Shown here piece after piece: positions 1 through 8,401 of a stretch of DNA of 64,000 bases. The stretch comes from Ureibacillus yapensis (GTDB taxonomy: Bacteria > Bacillota > Bacilli > Bacillales_A > Planococcaceae), in contig NZ_QWEI01000001.1 in the NCBI RefSeq assembly GCF_003515775.1, positions 476,106-540,105 on the forward strand. The letters run 5' to 3'. The translations under genes and the position numbers were made by a program. Numbering within the stretch: position 1 is the stretch's first letter; the number at the start of each line of letters is the position of its first letter. Below the pieces are notes generated by a model. It had not been told where the DNA came from, searched no databases, and was given only the letters and a program-made list of their open reading frames with translations.

Positions 1-122
1 TCCACCATCGTGTCATATAAATCATCAAGAAGTGCAATTATTTCTTCATTAATTACTGTTACTTCTTCGCATTTTTCCGTCAACACCTTCGCTGGGTGCT
101 TTACAACTTCTTTTATGGCCAT
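1..122 (-). CDS. def: Peptide deformylase, N-terminal fragment (cut by window edge)
   Basis: Only the first 40 codons lie in the window; the gene runs off the left edge. The visible protein begins MAIKEVVKHPAKVLTEKCEE and matches the start of Bacillales peptide deformylase, which removes the formyl group from the initiator methionine of new proteins. The metal and active-site motifs (GxGLAAxQ, EGCLS, HExDH) would lie outside the window. An AGAGGT ribosome binding site lies about 9 bases before the ATG. It follows priA by 65 bases in the same direction, the order seen in B. subtilis (priA-def-fmt), which supports the call. Confidence 0.85.
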   Translation of the reverse strand, partial: MAIKEVVKHPAKVLTEKCEEVTVINEEIIALLDDLYDTMV

Positions 123-187
123 TATAAGTTTACCTCTTTCTACACTTCTTTAAGCTATATAATTACGTTACAAAATAGTTTAGTTCA

Positions 188-2602
188 TCAAATCATCGTA
201 GGATCTAAGTCGACGGTTAAGAGTATTCCTTTTTTAATCCAATCCGATCGGTAAATTTTGATTAATTGCATTAACGTTGGAATTAACTCCGGCTCTATTT
301 TGTATTTTATCAAACATTGGTAACGATATCTATTTTGGAGGCGGCTGATGCCCGAAGCAGTAGGTCCAATGATAGAGATATTGCTTGATAATTGGGAGCG
401 AAGCCAGTCGACTGCTTTTCCGGCATAATCCGCTGCCATCAACACATCTTCATGCGACACTTGAATCAAGGCAAGATAATAGTACGGAGGATACCCTGCC
501 TGATGACGCATATGCATTTCCCGTTCATAAAAAGGTTCATAATTTTGGGCTTTTGACAGTTCGATTGCATAATGTTCGGGTGTATACGTTTGGATAAAAA
601 CCTCACCCGGTTTGTTGTGCCGCCCTGCTCGTCCACTTACTTGAGTTAGCAGCTGAAATGTTTTTTCCGCTGCCCGGAAGTCCGGCAAATGCAGGGAGGT
701 ATCGGCACTCAAAACGCCTACAAGGGTAATGTTCGGGTAATCGAGACCTTTCGCGATCATTTGCGTGCCAAGCAAAATATCAGCTTGCCCTTCTCCAAAG
801 GCTTCCAGAATTTGTTCGTGGGAGCCTTTTGTTTTTGTTGTGTCCACATCCATTCGCAAAACGCGGGCCTGCGGAAATAATTTTGCGATTTCTTCTTCCA
901 CTTTTTGAGTCCCAGTGCCGAAAAAACGAATATGGTCGCTTTGGCATTGCGGGCAAGTTTTCGGTACATGAATTTCATAGCCGCAATAATGGCATTTACA
1001 TTTTTCATTGCTTCGGTGGTAAGTTAATGAAATATCGCAATTCTCGCATTGCAGCACCGTCCCGCAATCGCGGCATAATACAAAGGAAGAATACCCTCTT
1101 CGATTCAAGAACAAAACGATTTGTTCCTGGCGATCCAATCGGGTCTGAATGGATTCCGCCAAATCCATCGAAAACATGGAGCGATTTCCTTTTTTCAGTT
1201 CTTCGCGCATGTCGACAATTTCAACGGTAGGCAATGATTGCTTTAATGCCCGTTCTTTTAACGAAATTAATGTATAAACATTTTTCTTCGCCCTTGCAAA
1301 TGATTCTAAAGAAGGTGTTGCACTCCCTAAAATAACGGGACAATGGTGATATTGGCTTCGCCAAATGGCAACATCGCGGGCATGGTACCTTGGTGAATCT
1401 TCTTGCTTATACGTTGATTCATGTTCTTCATCCAAGATAATGACCCCTACATTCTCAAAGGGAGCAAAAATGGCGGAACGTGCACCGACAACTACTTTTA
1501 CTTTCCCTTCATGTACTTTTCGCCACTCGTCATATTTTTCGCCAACAGATAATCCACTGTGCATAACTGCAACAAGTTCGCCGAATCGCGACCGAAATCG
1601 TTCGGTTATTTGGGGCGTCAAAGAAATTTCGGGAACCAATACAATCGCTTCTTTCCCCTCCGCCAACACCTTTGCAATGGTTTGCAAATAGATTTCTGTT
1701 TTCCCGCTCCCAGTGACTCCATGCAGCAAAAAGGTTTCGGGCCGCTTTTCGTTTATGGCCGCAGTGATTTTATTTAGCGCAATGTCTTGTTCATCAGTTA
1801 AGTTTAAAAAGTTTGTCCTTTTCACTTCTTTCGTAAAAGGATCCCGGTATACTTCCTGCTGAATGAAGGAAGCCGCACCCAACTCCACGACCGCCTGCAA
1901 TACTTGCGGGGAAACGCCGGCCTCTTTGTAAATAACATTGGGGTCCATAATTTCACCCTGGTGATTTTGCATCCATAACACGAGCTGCTTTTGTTTTTTA
2001 GCCCTATTTGAAATGCCATCAACTATTTCCGACAGCTTAATGGAATCATCCAGGATTTCAACTTTTCTTATTTCCTTAACTTTCCCTTTTTGTTTAACAA
2101 TATTTTCAATTGAAATGTGCTTATCGTTTAATGCTTGCTTCAGTTCATTAAGCAAATTGTTTTTTTCAAACACTTTTACATTGATTTTGTGGGAAGTTCG
2201 AAAGACCTCCTGCAGTGCTGGGGGCAAGAATTCAATTTCAGTCTGCAATGTGGCGATTTTTTCATATTTTGCCCTTAAAGCGGAAGGAAGCATGGCTTGC
2301 AAAGCATCGATTTCATAACAAATGGTTTCCTGCTTAAGCCATTTGGCAAGTTCAAGCATTTCATGCGTTAAAACGGGTTCTATATCAAGCAATTGTGCAA
2401 CTGGTTTAATCTTGTTCATTGATATATCGGTGTTGTCTTTTATTGCCACTACAAATCCAAGCACATTGCGTGGTCCAAAGGGTACTTTTACACGACTGCC
2501 GACTTCGATGATTGCAGCCATTTCCGGCGCTACCAAATAATCGAAAGGGCGATCAACAGGATAGGCAGCAACATCAACAATCACTTCGGCGACTGTTATC
2601 AT
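188..2602 (-). CDS. priA: Primosomal replication restart helicase PriA
   Basis: A 3'-5' superfamily 2 DNA helicase that reloads the replisome at stalled or repaired forks. The 804-residue length is normal for Firmicutes. An N-terminal DNA-binding region (about 1-110) is followed by a winged-helix region, the Walker A motif GVTGSGKT (295-302), the DEEH box (391-394), and a zinc-binding insertion with cysteines near 510, 513, 519, 522, 535, 537, 540, 550 and 553. Helicase motifs V/VI (GTQMIAKGLDYP, QVSGRAGR) follow. Its ATG overlaps the coaC stop by 4 bases, so the two are probably translationally coupled. It belongs to the gmk-rpoZ-coaC-priA-def transcription unit. Confidence 0.97.
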   Translation of the reverse strand: MITVAEVIVDVAAYPVDRPFDYLVAPEMAAIIEVGSRVKVPFGPRNVLGFVVAIKDNTDISMNKIKPVAQLLDIEPVLTHEMLELAKWLKQETICYEIDALQAMLPSALRAKYEKIATLQTEIEFLPPALQEVFRTSHKINVKVFEKNNLLNELKQALNDKHISIENIVKQKGKVKEIRKVEILDDSIKLSEIVDGISNRAKKQKQLVLWMQNHQGEIMDPNVIYKEAGVSPQVLQAVVELGAASFIQQEVYRDPFTKEVKRTNFLNLTDEQDIALNKITAAINEKRPETFLLHGVTGSGKTEIYLQTIAKVLAEGKEAIVLVPEISLTPQITERFRSRFGELVAVMHSGLSVGEKYDEWRKVHEGKVKVVVGARSAIFAPFENVGVIILDEEHESTYKQEDSPRYHARDVAIWRSQYHHCPVILGSATPSLESFARAKKNVYTLISLKERALKQSLPTVEIVDMREELKKGNRSMFSMDLAESIQTRLDRQEQIVLFLNRRGYSSFVLCRDCGTVLQCENCDISLTYHRSNEKCKCHYCGYEIHVPKTCPQCQSDHIRFFGTGTQKVEEEIAKLFPQARVLRMDVDTTKTKGSHEQILEAFGEGQADILLGTQMIAKGLDYPNITLVGVLSADTSLHLPDFRAAEKTFQLLTQVSGRAGRHNKPGEVFIQTYTPEHYAIELSKAQNYEPFYEREMHMRHQAGYPPYYYLALIQVSHEDVLMAADYAGKAVDWLRSQLSSNISIIGPTASGISRLQNRYRYQCLIKYKIEPELIPTLMQLIKIYRSDWIKKGILLTVDLDPTMI

Positions 2603-3153
2603 TCAGTTCCAGCTTCTTTGATAAAAAAGTCGACCACCAGTTGCGTAATTTTTTCCGGTTCTTCCAGACGTCCCTTTCCAACATATCCACAAGCCAAAAA
2701 TCCTTCTGACGGTTCAATAAAAGCACAGCCATCTTCAGCCAATTGAGCGATATTTCTCTTCACGGCCGGGTGATCATACATATGTACATTCATGGCAGGA
2801 GCCAGCCAAACTGGGCAAGTCGCGGCAAGTAAAGTGGTCGTGACCATGTCATTCGCAATGCCATTTGCAAGTTTGCCAATCACATTGGCTGTAGCCGGCG
2901 CCACAACAATCAAATCTGCCCAATCCGCTAAATCAATATGGGCGATGCTGCTAGAGTCTTTTTCATCGAATGTATCAATATATACATCGTTTTTGGACAT
3001 CACTTGGAAACTTAAAGGCGTGACAAATTTCTGTGCCGATTCTGTCATCATCACCTTCACATTGAAATTCGCTTGCGTTAATTTACTCACGAGTGCAACT
3101 GCTTTATAAACCGCAATCCCGCCTGACACACAAAGCAAAATATTTTTTTGCAT
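2599..3153 (-). CDS. coaC: Phosphopantothenoylcysteine decarboxylase, stand-alone CoaC domain
   Basis: An FMN-dependent decarboxylase of coenzyme A synthesis that converts 4'-phosphopantothenoylcysteine to 4'-phosphopantetheine. The flavin-binding start SGGIAVYKA, the substrate motif PAMNVHMY and the CGYVGKGRLEEP segment carrying the catalytic cysteine are all present. The protein is 184 residues and stops where the CoaB ligase domain begins in the usual fused CoaBC (about 400 residues). The stop overlaps the priA start, so this is a clean end with no trailing remnant. The start at 3153 is preferred to an in-frame upstream ATG because AAGGGAGAG lies just before it. CoaB must be encoded elsewhere. 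Confidence 0.9.
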   Translation of the reverse strand: MQKNILLCVSGGIAVYKAVALVSKLTQANFNVKVMMTESAQKFVTPLSFQVMSKNDVYIDTFDEKDSSSIAHIDLADWADLIVVAPATANVIGKLANGIANDMVTTTLLAATCPVWLAPAMNVHMYDHPAVKRNIAQLAEDGCAFIEPSEGFLACGYVGKGRLEEPEKITQLVVDFFIKEAGTE

Positions 3154-3177
3154 CACGGACTCTCCCTTCAAATGATA

Positions 3178-3205
3178 AGCTCCCAAAGAAACCTTCTTCG
3201 GGAGC
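3178..3205. other. Hairpin upstream of coaC
   Basis: An inverted repeat AGCTCCC ... GGGAGCT with a loop of about 14 bases lies between rpoZ and coaC. No T-run follows on the minus strand, so it is unlikely to be a full terminator. It may be an mRNA stabiliser or processing site within the gmk-rpoZ-coaC transcript. Confidence 0.35.
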
Positions 3206-3228
3206 TACTAGTTAAAACATATCAATAA

Positions 3229-3408
3229 TAAAAGCGCAAGCGCCCTGCTTAGCCCCGCGTCGGCGAAAGCGCCACATCCTGTGGCAACGCCGACATGACT
3301 CACATCGTGTGAGACTCAAGCGCTGGAGGGCCCGAATCGAAAGCATCTTTTCAGCTTTCGACTGAGGGCAGACCGCGACCTCGAGGGGCTGGGTGGCTTG
3401 CGCTAGAT
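3229..3408 (+). repeat. Dispersed structured repeat, family A copy 1
   Basis: A GC-rich element of about 180 bases. It opens with AAAAGCGCAAGCGCCCTG and a CTTAGCCCC block and closes with CGAGGGGCTGG, so its ends can pair. Inside are nested hairpins: GTCGGCG pairing with CGCCGAC, an inner CCAC/GTGG stem, a TCACA/TGTGA stem, and CGAAAGC pairing with GCTTTCG. Related copies lie near 29.1, 33.7-34.0 and 41.5 kb. It fills the gap between rpoZ and coaC. Confidence 0.8.
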
Positions 3409-3417
3409 AACACTTAA

Positions 3418-3642
3418 TTACACTTCGTCTTCGTAAACTGTTGCTTCGTCTTGTTTTTCTTTTTTCAATACACCGGCTGCTACTTCTTCCAATGCTTTTC
3501 CTACTGGTTTATAAGAAACATATTTGGAAAGCTTTTCATCGTCCTGTTCCTGCATTTGGCGTGCTCGTTTTGAAGCCAGGCTCACAAGCGAATATTTTGA
3601 ATCAATTTTTTCTTTTAAAGCGTCAATAGATGGGTATAACAT
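3418..3642 (-). CDS. rpoZ: DNA-directed RNA polymerase omega subunit
   Basis: A 74-residue protein starting [20 protein letters not shown] with the conserved ASKRARQM segment and the [13 protein letters not shown] helix typical of the omega subunit, which assists assembly and stability of RNA polymerase. It lies 7 bases downstream of the gmk stop and shares its transcript, the classic gmk-rpoZ-coaBC-priA order. A GAGGAG ribosome binding site overlaps the end of gmk. Confidence 0.95.
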   Translation of the reverse strand: MLYPSIDALKEKIDSKYSLVSLASKRARQMQEQDDEKLSKYVSYKPVGKALEEVAAGVLKKEKQDEATVYEDEV

Positions 3643-3649
3643 ACTGAAT

Positions 3650-4291
<642 letters not shown>

Positions 4292-4325
4292 CTACATTAT
4301 ACATTATTCAACAATTATTTTAATT

Positions 4326-4353
4326 ATTATAACAGCATAAAGCGAAACTTCAA
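4326..4353 (-). promoter_or_regulatory. Sigma-A-type promoter for gmk-rpoZ-coaC-priA
   Basis: On the minus strand TTGAAG is followed after 16 bases by TATAAT, preceded by an extended TGn motif (TGTTATAAT). It lies about 60 bases before the gmk start. A second TATAAT lies nearer gmk. Confidence 0.6.
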
Positions 4354-4402
4354 TAAGCAGGTCGCGCTGTCCCCTTATTTGATGCAATGGACGCCATTAT
4401 AA

Positions 4403-5278
4403 TTATTCAATATTTTGAACTTGCTCGCGCATTTTTTCCAAAATCGCTTTTGCTTGCACAACATAATTCGAAATATCGGCATTTTGGTTTTTTGAGCCGA
4501 TCGTGTTAATCTCCCTGTGTATTTCCTGCATGAGAAAGTCCAGCTTGCGTCCAATCGATTGAGATTCCTCAATTGTACTTTCCAATTGCTTAAAATGGCT
4601 ATCCAAACGATCAAGTTCCTCTGCAATATCCATTTTTTCGGCAAAAATTGCAACTTCGGCAAGCAATCGGTCTTCCAGATTTTCAAGATTCGAGATTTCT
4701 TTTATGCGTTCCACCAGTTTATCGCGATATTTATTGACCGCTTCTCCGGATAAGGCTCGAATTCGCCCGACTAGCTCTTTCAACTGTTCATTATATCCAA
4801 TTAAAGCCTGTTTTAACTGTTGCCCTTCAAGCTCACGCATGGCAATCAACTTTTCGGCTGCTTCTTTCACGGATTTTTCCACGGCTTCCATCAATTCTTG
4901 CAGTGAAAATTCTTCTTTTTCATAAGTTACCGCATTTTCAAGGGAAAGAATTTCCTGCATTGACCACTTTTCATCCAATGGCACCATTTCATGAAGCTGT
5001 TCCTTAGCCAGTTTATACGCTTCTATTAGCGGCCAATTGATTTTCACAACATGCGCTTCGTTGCCAAGTGATTTTAAGTTGACGACAACATCCAATTTCC
5101 CGCGGCTTACGTATTGCGACAACAGCTTTTTCGTTGCGATTTCAGCTTCCAGCCATTCTTTCGGGAACTTTGTATAAATCTCCAAAAACCGATGATTCAC
5201 GGACCGGACTTCAACAGTTAGTTGAACATTATCCGTAGTTGTGACACCCCTGCCAAAACCAGTCATACTACGCACCAA
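4403..5278 (-). CDS. yicC: YicC family endoribonuclease
   Basis: A 291-residue YicC/YloC family protein beginning MVRSMTGFGRG and ending with the conserved domain (DRLDSHFKQLESTIEE, GRKLDFLMQEIHREINTIGSK). Members are endoribonucleases acting in RNA turnover. The acidic and histidine residues of the C-terminal domain (EELDRLDSHF, QEIHREINT) are intact. It is transcribed divergently from rqcH and precedes gmk, as yloC does in B. subtilis. An in-frame ATG four codons further in is a less likely start. Confidence 0.93.
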   Translation of the reverse strand: MVRSMTGFGRGVTTTDNVQLTVEVRSVNHRFLEIYTKFPKEWLEAEIATKKLLSQYVSRGKLDVVVNLKSLGNEAHVVKINWPLIEAYKLAKEQLHEMVPLDEKWSMQEILSLENAVTYEKEEFSLQELMEAVEKSVKEAAEKLIAMRELEGQQLKQALIGYNEQLKELVGRIRALSGEAVNKYRDKLVERIKEISNLENLEDRLLAEVAIFAEKMDIAEELDRLDSHFKQLESTIEESQSIGRKLDFLMQEIHREINTIGSKNQNADISNYVVQAKAILEKMREQVQNIE

Positions 5279-5311
5279 GGTTGGTCACACCTTTCTTTGC
5301 AAACTATTCCA

Positions 5312-5320
5312 ATTATAACA
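5312..5320 (-). promoter_or_regulatory. Extended -10 promoter for yicC
   Basis: The minus strand reads TGTTATAAT, an extended -10 element, about 35 bases before the yicC start. A TTGAGG 21 bases upstream is too distant to be an ordinary -35, so recognition would depend on the extended -10. Confidence 0.45.
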
Positions 5321-5355
5321 CAGCCTCCTGATTATTTACCTCAAAAAAACAAAAG

Positions 5356-5387
5356 TTGAGTGAACTATGGCCATATTATAGTATAAT
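5356..5387 (+). promoter_or_regulatory. Probable promoter for rqcH
   Basis: TTGAGT and TATAAT lie 20 bases apart ahead of rqcH. The -10 sits inside a perfect palindrome, ATTATA-G-TATAAT, so a TATAAT also faces the other way. The spacing is long, so the -35 assignment is uncertain. Confidence 0.4.
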
Positions 5388-5466
5388 GTGAAATAGATTT
5401 TTCTATTTAATCGCCAAATGGCAAATGAGCCGTTGATAATAGATTCAAGAAATGAGGAAAGTAACC

Positions 5467-7149
5467 ATGGCTTTTGATGGATTATTTACATTTGCAATGG
5501 CAAATGAATTAAAAAAACTGGAGTCCGGTCGAATTGCGAAAATTCACCAGCCAAACGCATTGGAAATTGTTTTGCAAATTCGTGCTAACGGCGAAAATTA
5601 TAAACTATTAAGTTCCATACACCCATCATATGCACGTGTACATATCACTCAGCATTCCATAGATAATCCAAGTGAACCGCCAATGTTTTGCATGTTGCTC
5701 CGTAAGCATATTGAAGGCGGCTTTATTCATTCTATTAAAACCGACCCATTCGAACGCATCATCAAATTCGAGATCGAAAGCAAAAATGAAATCGGCGACC
5801 AAGTTTTTCGAACTTTGACGATCGAGATTATGGGCCGGCACAGCAATATTGTTTTAATCGATAAAACAACCAATAAGATTCTTGATAGCTTAAAACATCT
5901 ACCGCCATCCATGAACAGTTATCGTACTGTTTTGCCTGGCCAGCCTTATGTTGCGCCACCCGAACAAGATAAAAAAAATCCCATGGCTCTCTCGGATGAG
6001 GAAATTGGGCAATTTTTTGCCGAAGAAAAGTCGGCTAAAGAAATCGTTGACTATTTAAAGGGCTTTTCCCCAATGCATGCCAATGAGCTTAACTATCGCA
6101 TGCAGCATGGAGGGAAGGTTGAAGTTTTCCGCTCGTTCATGAACGAAATAATTAATGGGCAATATCCAACTTATATGGAGGAAAACCGAAAAATTTACTT
6201 TTCGCCGACCAAACTTGAGCATTTAAAAGGAGCAGAAACAACTTACAATACTTTAAGCGCTTTACTTGACCGCGTATTTTATGCAAGAGCGGAACGCGAC
6301 CGAGTAAAACAGCAAGCAGGAGATCTCGAGCGCTGGCTTTCCAATGAAATCAATAAATTGAAGCTTAAGTTAAAAAAACTTCATAAAGATTTGGATCAAG
6401 CATCGAAGCTTGATCGTTACCAGCTTTTTGGCGAGTTATTAATGGCCAACTTATATCTTTTCGAAAAAGGAATGAAGGAAGTTACGGTTTCAAATTATTA
6501 CAGCGAAAACGAAGAACAAATCACGATTCCGATCAGCGAGCGAAAAACACCTGTCGAGAATGCACAAAGCTATTATACAAAATACAATAAAGCAAAAAAT
6601 GCACTTGTGATGGTAAATGAGCAAATTGAAAAAACGGAAAATGAAATCAACTATTTCGAAATGCTATCTGCCCAGGTGAACCAGGCCTCCCCTGCTGATA
6701 TCGAGGAAATTCGAGAGGAACTGGCAGAGCAAGGTTATCTTAGAATGCGCGCAGGCAAAAAGAAGAAAAAAGCAACCAAACCATCGCCGGAACAATTTAA
6801 GTCGTCCACCGGCATTCCGATTTCTGTAGGAAAAAACAATAAACAAAATGATTACCTAACATTTAAAGTTGCCAAAAAGAGTGAGGTCTGGCTGCATACG
6901 AAAGACATTCCGGGTTCCCATGTCGTGATTCATTCAAGCGAGCCGGATGAAACAACGTTATTGGAAGCAGCAACCTTGAGCGCTTATTTCAGCAAAGCAC
7001 GTGAATCTTCTTCCGTTCCTGTCGATTATACAGAAGTGCGCCATGTGAAAAAGCCAAACGGCGCTAAACCCGGCTTTGTTATTTATTTTGAACAAAAGAC
7101 ATTGTTTGTGACACCAAATGAAGAACTTGTACTGAAATTAAAACAATAG
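5467..7149 (+). CDS. rqcH: Rqc2 homologue RqcH (NFACT protein), alanine-tailing factor
   Basis: Binds obstructed 50S subunits carrying peptidyl-tRNA and recruits tRNA-Ala to add C-terminal alanine tails that mark stalled chains for degradation. It has the NFACT-N domain (about 1-150, MAFDGLFTFAM, PPMFCMLLRKHIEGG), central coiled coils (about 270-420), and the NFACT-R domain (about 440-555, VWLHTKDIPGSHVVIHS). The start at 5467 is preferred to the ATG at 5452 because GAGGAAAG precedes it and the B. subtilis protein begins at the same place. The Asp97-Arg98 pair needed in B. subtilis RqcH appears here as Glu96-Arg97. It was formerly annotated as a fibronectin-binding protein. Confidence 0.95.
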   Translation: MAFDGLFTFAMANELKKLESGRIAKIHQPNALEIVLQIRANGENYKLLSSIHPSYARVHITQHSIDNPSEPPMFCMLLRKHIEGGFIHSIKTDPFERIIKFEIESKNEIGDQVFRTLTIEIMGRHSNIVLIDKTTNKILDSLKHLPPSMNSYRTVLPGQPYVAPPEQDKKNPMALSDEEIGQFFAEEKSAKEIVDYLKGFSPMHANELNYRMQHGGKVEVFRSFMNEIINGQYPTYMEENRKIYFSPTKLEHLKGAETTYNTLSALLDRVFYARAERDRVKQQAGDLERWLSNEINKLKLKLKKLHKDLDQASKLDRYQLFGELLMANLYLFEKGMKEVTVSNYYSENEEQITIPISERKTPVENAQSYYTKYNKAKNALVMVNEQIEKTENEINYFEMLSAQVNQASPADIEEIREELAEQGYLRMRAGKKKKKATKPSPEQFKSSTGIPISVGKNNKQNDYLTFKVAKKSEVWLHTKDIPGSHVVIHSSEPDETTLLEAATLSAYFSKARESSSVPVDYTEVRHVKKPNGAKPGFVIYFEQKTLFVTPNEELVLKLKQ

Positions 7150-7160
7150 CATTTTTTAAA

Positions 7161-7187
7161 ACGCCCTGTTTTTCGGGCGTTTTTTTC
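7161..7187 (+). terminator. Intrinsic terminator of rqcH
   Basis: ACGCCC and GGGCGT pair around a short T-rich loop and are followed by seven T residues, 11 bases after the rqcH stop. Confidence 0.9.
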
Positions 7188-7242
7188 TGCAATTTATAAT
7201 ATTAATCGCTAATTTTCTAAATAGCTTTAAAACAGGAATAGG

Positions 7243-7282
7243 AAAACCGGCGACTATAACAAGTTCTGTTATGGCCGCCGGG
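7243..7282 (-). terminator. Intrinsic terminator of the four-gene accessory operon
   Basis: On the minus strand CCGGCGGCCATAAC pairs with GTTATAGTCGCCGG and is followed by TTTTCC. It lies 3 bases past the stop of the last operon gene and faces the rqcH terminator. Confidence 0.8.
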
Positions 7283-7285
7283 TAT

Positions 7286-8401
7286 TTATTTAGCTGAATG
7301 CAACTTTGCATGATAATTCTTTAAGATTGAATTCATCATTGGCAGATAAGTAGACCAATAAAAGGCATCATCCGAAAACTTTTGGCCAACTTTATAAAAC
7401 GCTCCAAGTCCTTTTGCCTGATAAAATTTTGGCAACTGACCAACATCATTGTAATCCCCTGCAAAATAGTACATGTCAGCATTTCCTCGTTCGTTTTTAA
7501 CGACAGCAGAGAACGACAGCGGGATGCTCTTTTCAGTCAGCAGTTTTTCTCCTTTTTCTGTCAGGCTCCATTTATAGTTAGCCAGTACGGTGTCTTCACT
7601 ATCGGAAGTAATAATATCAAACCAGTATTCATAGTTTGTGCGAGGTGATTTTCCAAAAAGTGATTGTCCTTCTTGAGTATACTCGAGACGTATTCCAGCC
7701 TCGCTAATATGGTGATTCAATTCAAGCACCACCACTTCACTTGAAAAATCATTAACCAGGATGAAGCCTCCTCCTTCATAATTCCAATTTTCCTGAAACC
7801 TTTCTACAATCCAGCTGGGAATCTCATTATTTTTTTCATAATCCAATTCAGTAAAATAACGGCCTACCCAACCCTCCCAGTTAAGTCCCAAAAATTCAAG
7901 CATGGCATTTTTTGTTTCTGGCGGTGTAGGGGAAGCAAAGGAGTTAAACTCCGCAATAAACAGGCTTTTTTCTTCGGACAATAACCTTCTGGCAATCTGA
8001 TTCCATTCCCGAAGTTCCAGTCCACCAATAATTTTTTCCGAACGTGCACCGAAACGTTTAGAGGATGCCTTTAAATCTTCTTCATAAACACCATAACTGT
8101 CTGCCAGATAAATAACATCAAAATCAGAATAATCCTGTGGAAGGGAAATTGATTCAACCTTATGGTCTTTTGGTTTTGTACCAAAGTAATCCGTAAGTTC
8201 ATATTCTTCATTGTTTAATTTTTCATATTTTAAATGATTTAACGCCCAGACTAGCCCCTGATGCTCGCGATATAAATCATTTGGGACTGTCTTATCAATG
8301 ATGGCAACGTTCAATTGTTTCTGGGGAGCTAAAAACCATAGCAAAATTGGCAAGCTGATGATAACTAAAAGTACGATTATTGCGATATAAATCCGTTTCA
8401 T
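7286..8401 (-). CDS. Membrane-anchored extracytoplasmic protein of unknown function, last gene of the glycosyltransferase operon
   Basis: A 371-residue protein with one N-terminal membrane segment (about 4-26) and no lipobox, so most of it should face outward. I do not recognise the family with confidence. The first part alternates beta strands and helices (QLNVAIIDKTVPN, DFDVIYLADSYGVY, KSLFIAEFNSFASPTPP) in a Rossmann- or glutamine-amidotransferase-like pattern, but no catalytic triad can be assigned. Its ATG overlaps the glycosyltransferase stop by 4 bases, so it is probably made together with that enzyme. It could process, bind or export the polymer. It is followed by a strong terminator. 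Confidence 0.85.
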   Translation of the reverse strand: MKRIYIAIIVLLVIISLPILLWFLAPQKQLNVAIIDKTVPNDLYREHQGLVWALNHLKYEKLNNEEYELTDYFGTKPKDHKVESISLPQDYSDFDVIYLADSYGVYEEDLKASSKRFGARSEKIIGGLELREWNQIARRLLSEEKSLFIAEFNSFASPTPPETKNAMLEFLGLNWEGWVGRYFTELDYEKNNEIPSWIVERFQENWNYEGGGFILVNDFSSEVVVLELNHHISEAGIRLEYTQEGQSLFGKSPRTNYEYWFDIITSDSEDTVLANYKWSLTEKGEKLLTEKSIPLSFSAVVKNERGNADMYYFAGDYNDVGQLPKFYQAKGLGAFYKVGQKFSDDAFYWSTYLPMMNSILKNYHAKLHSAK

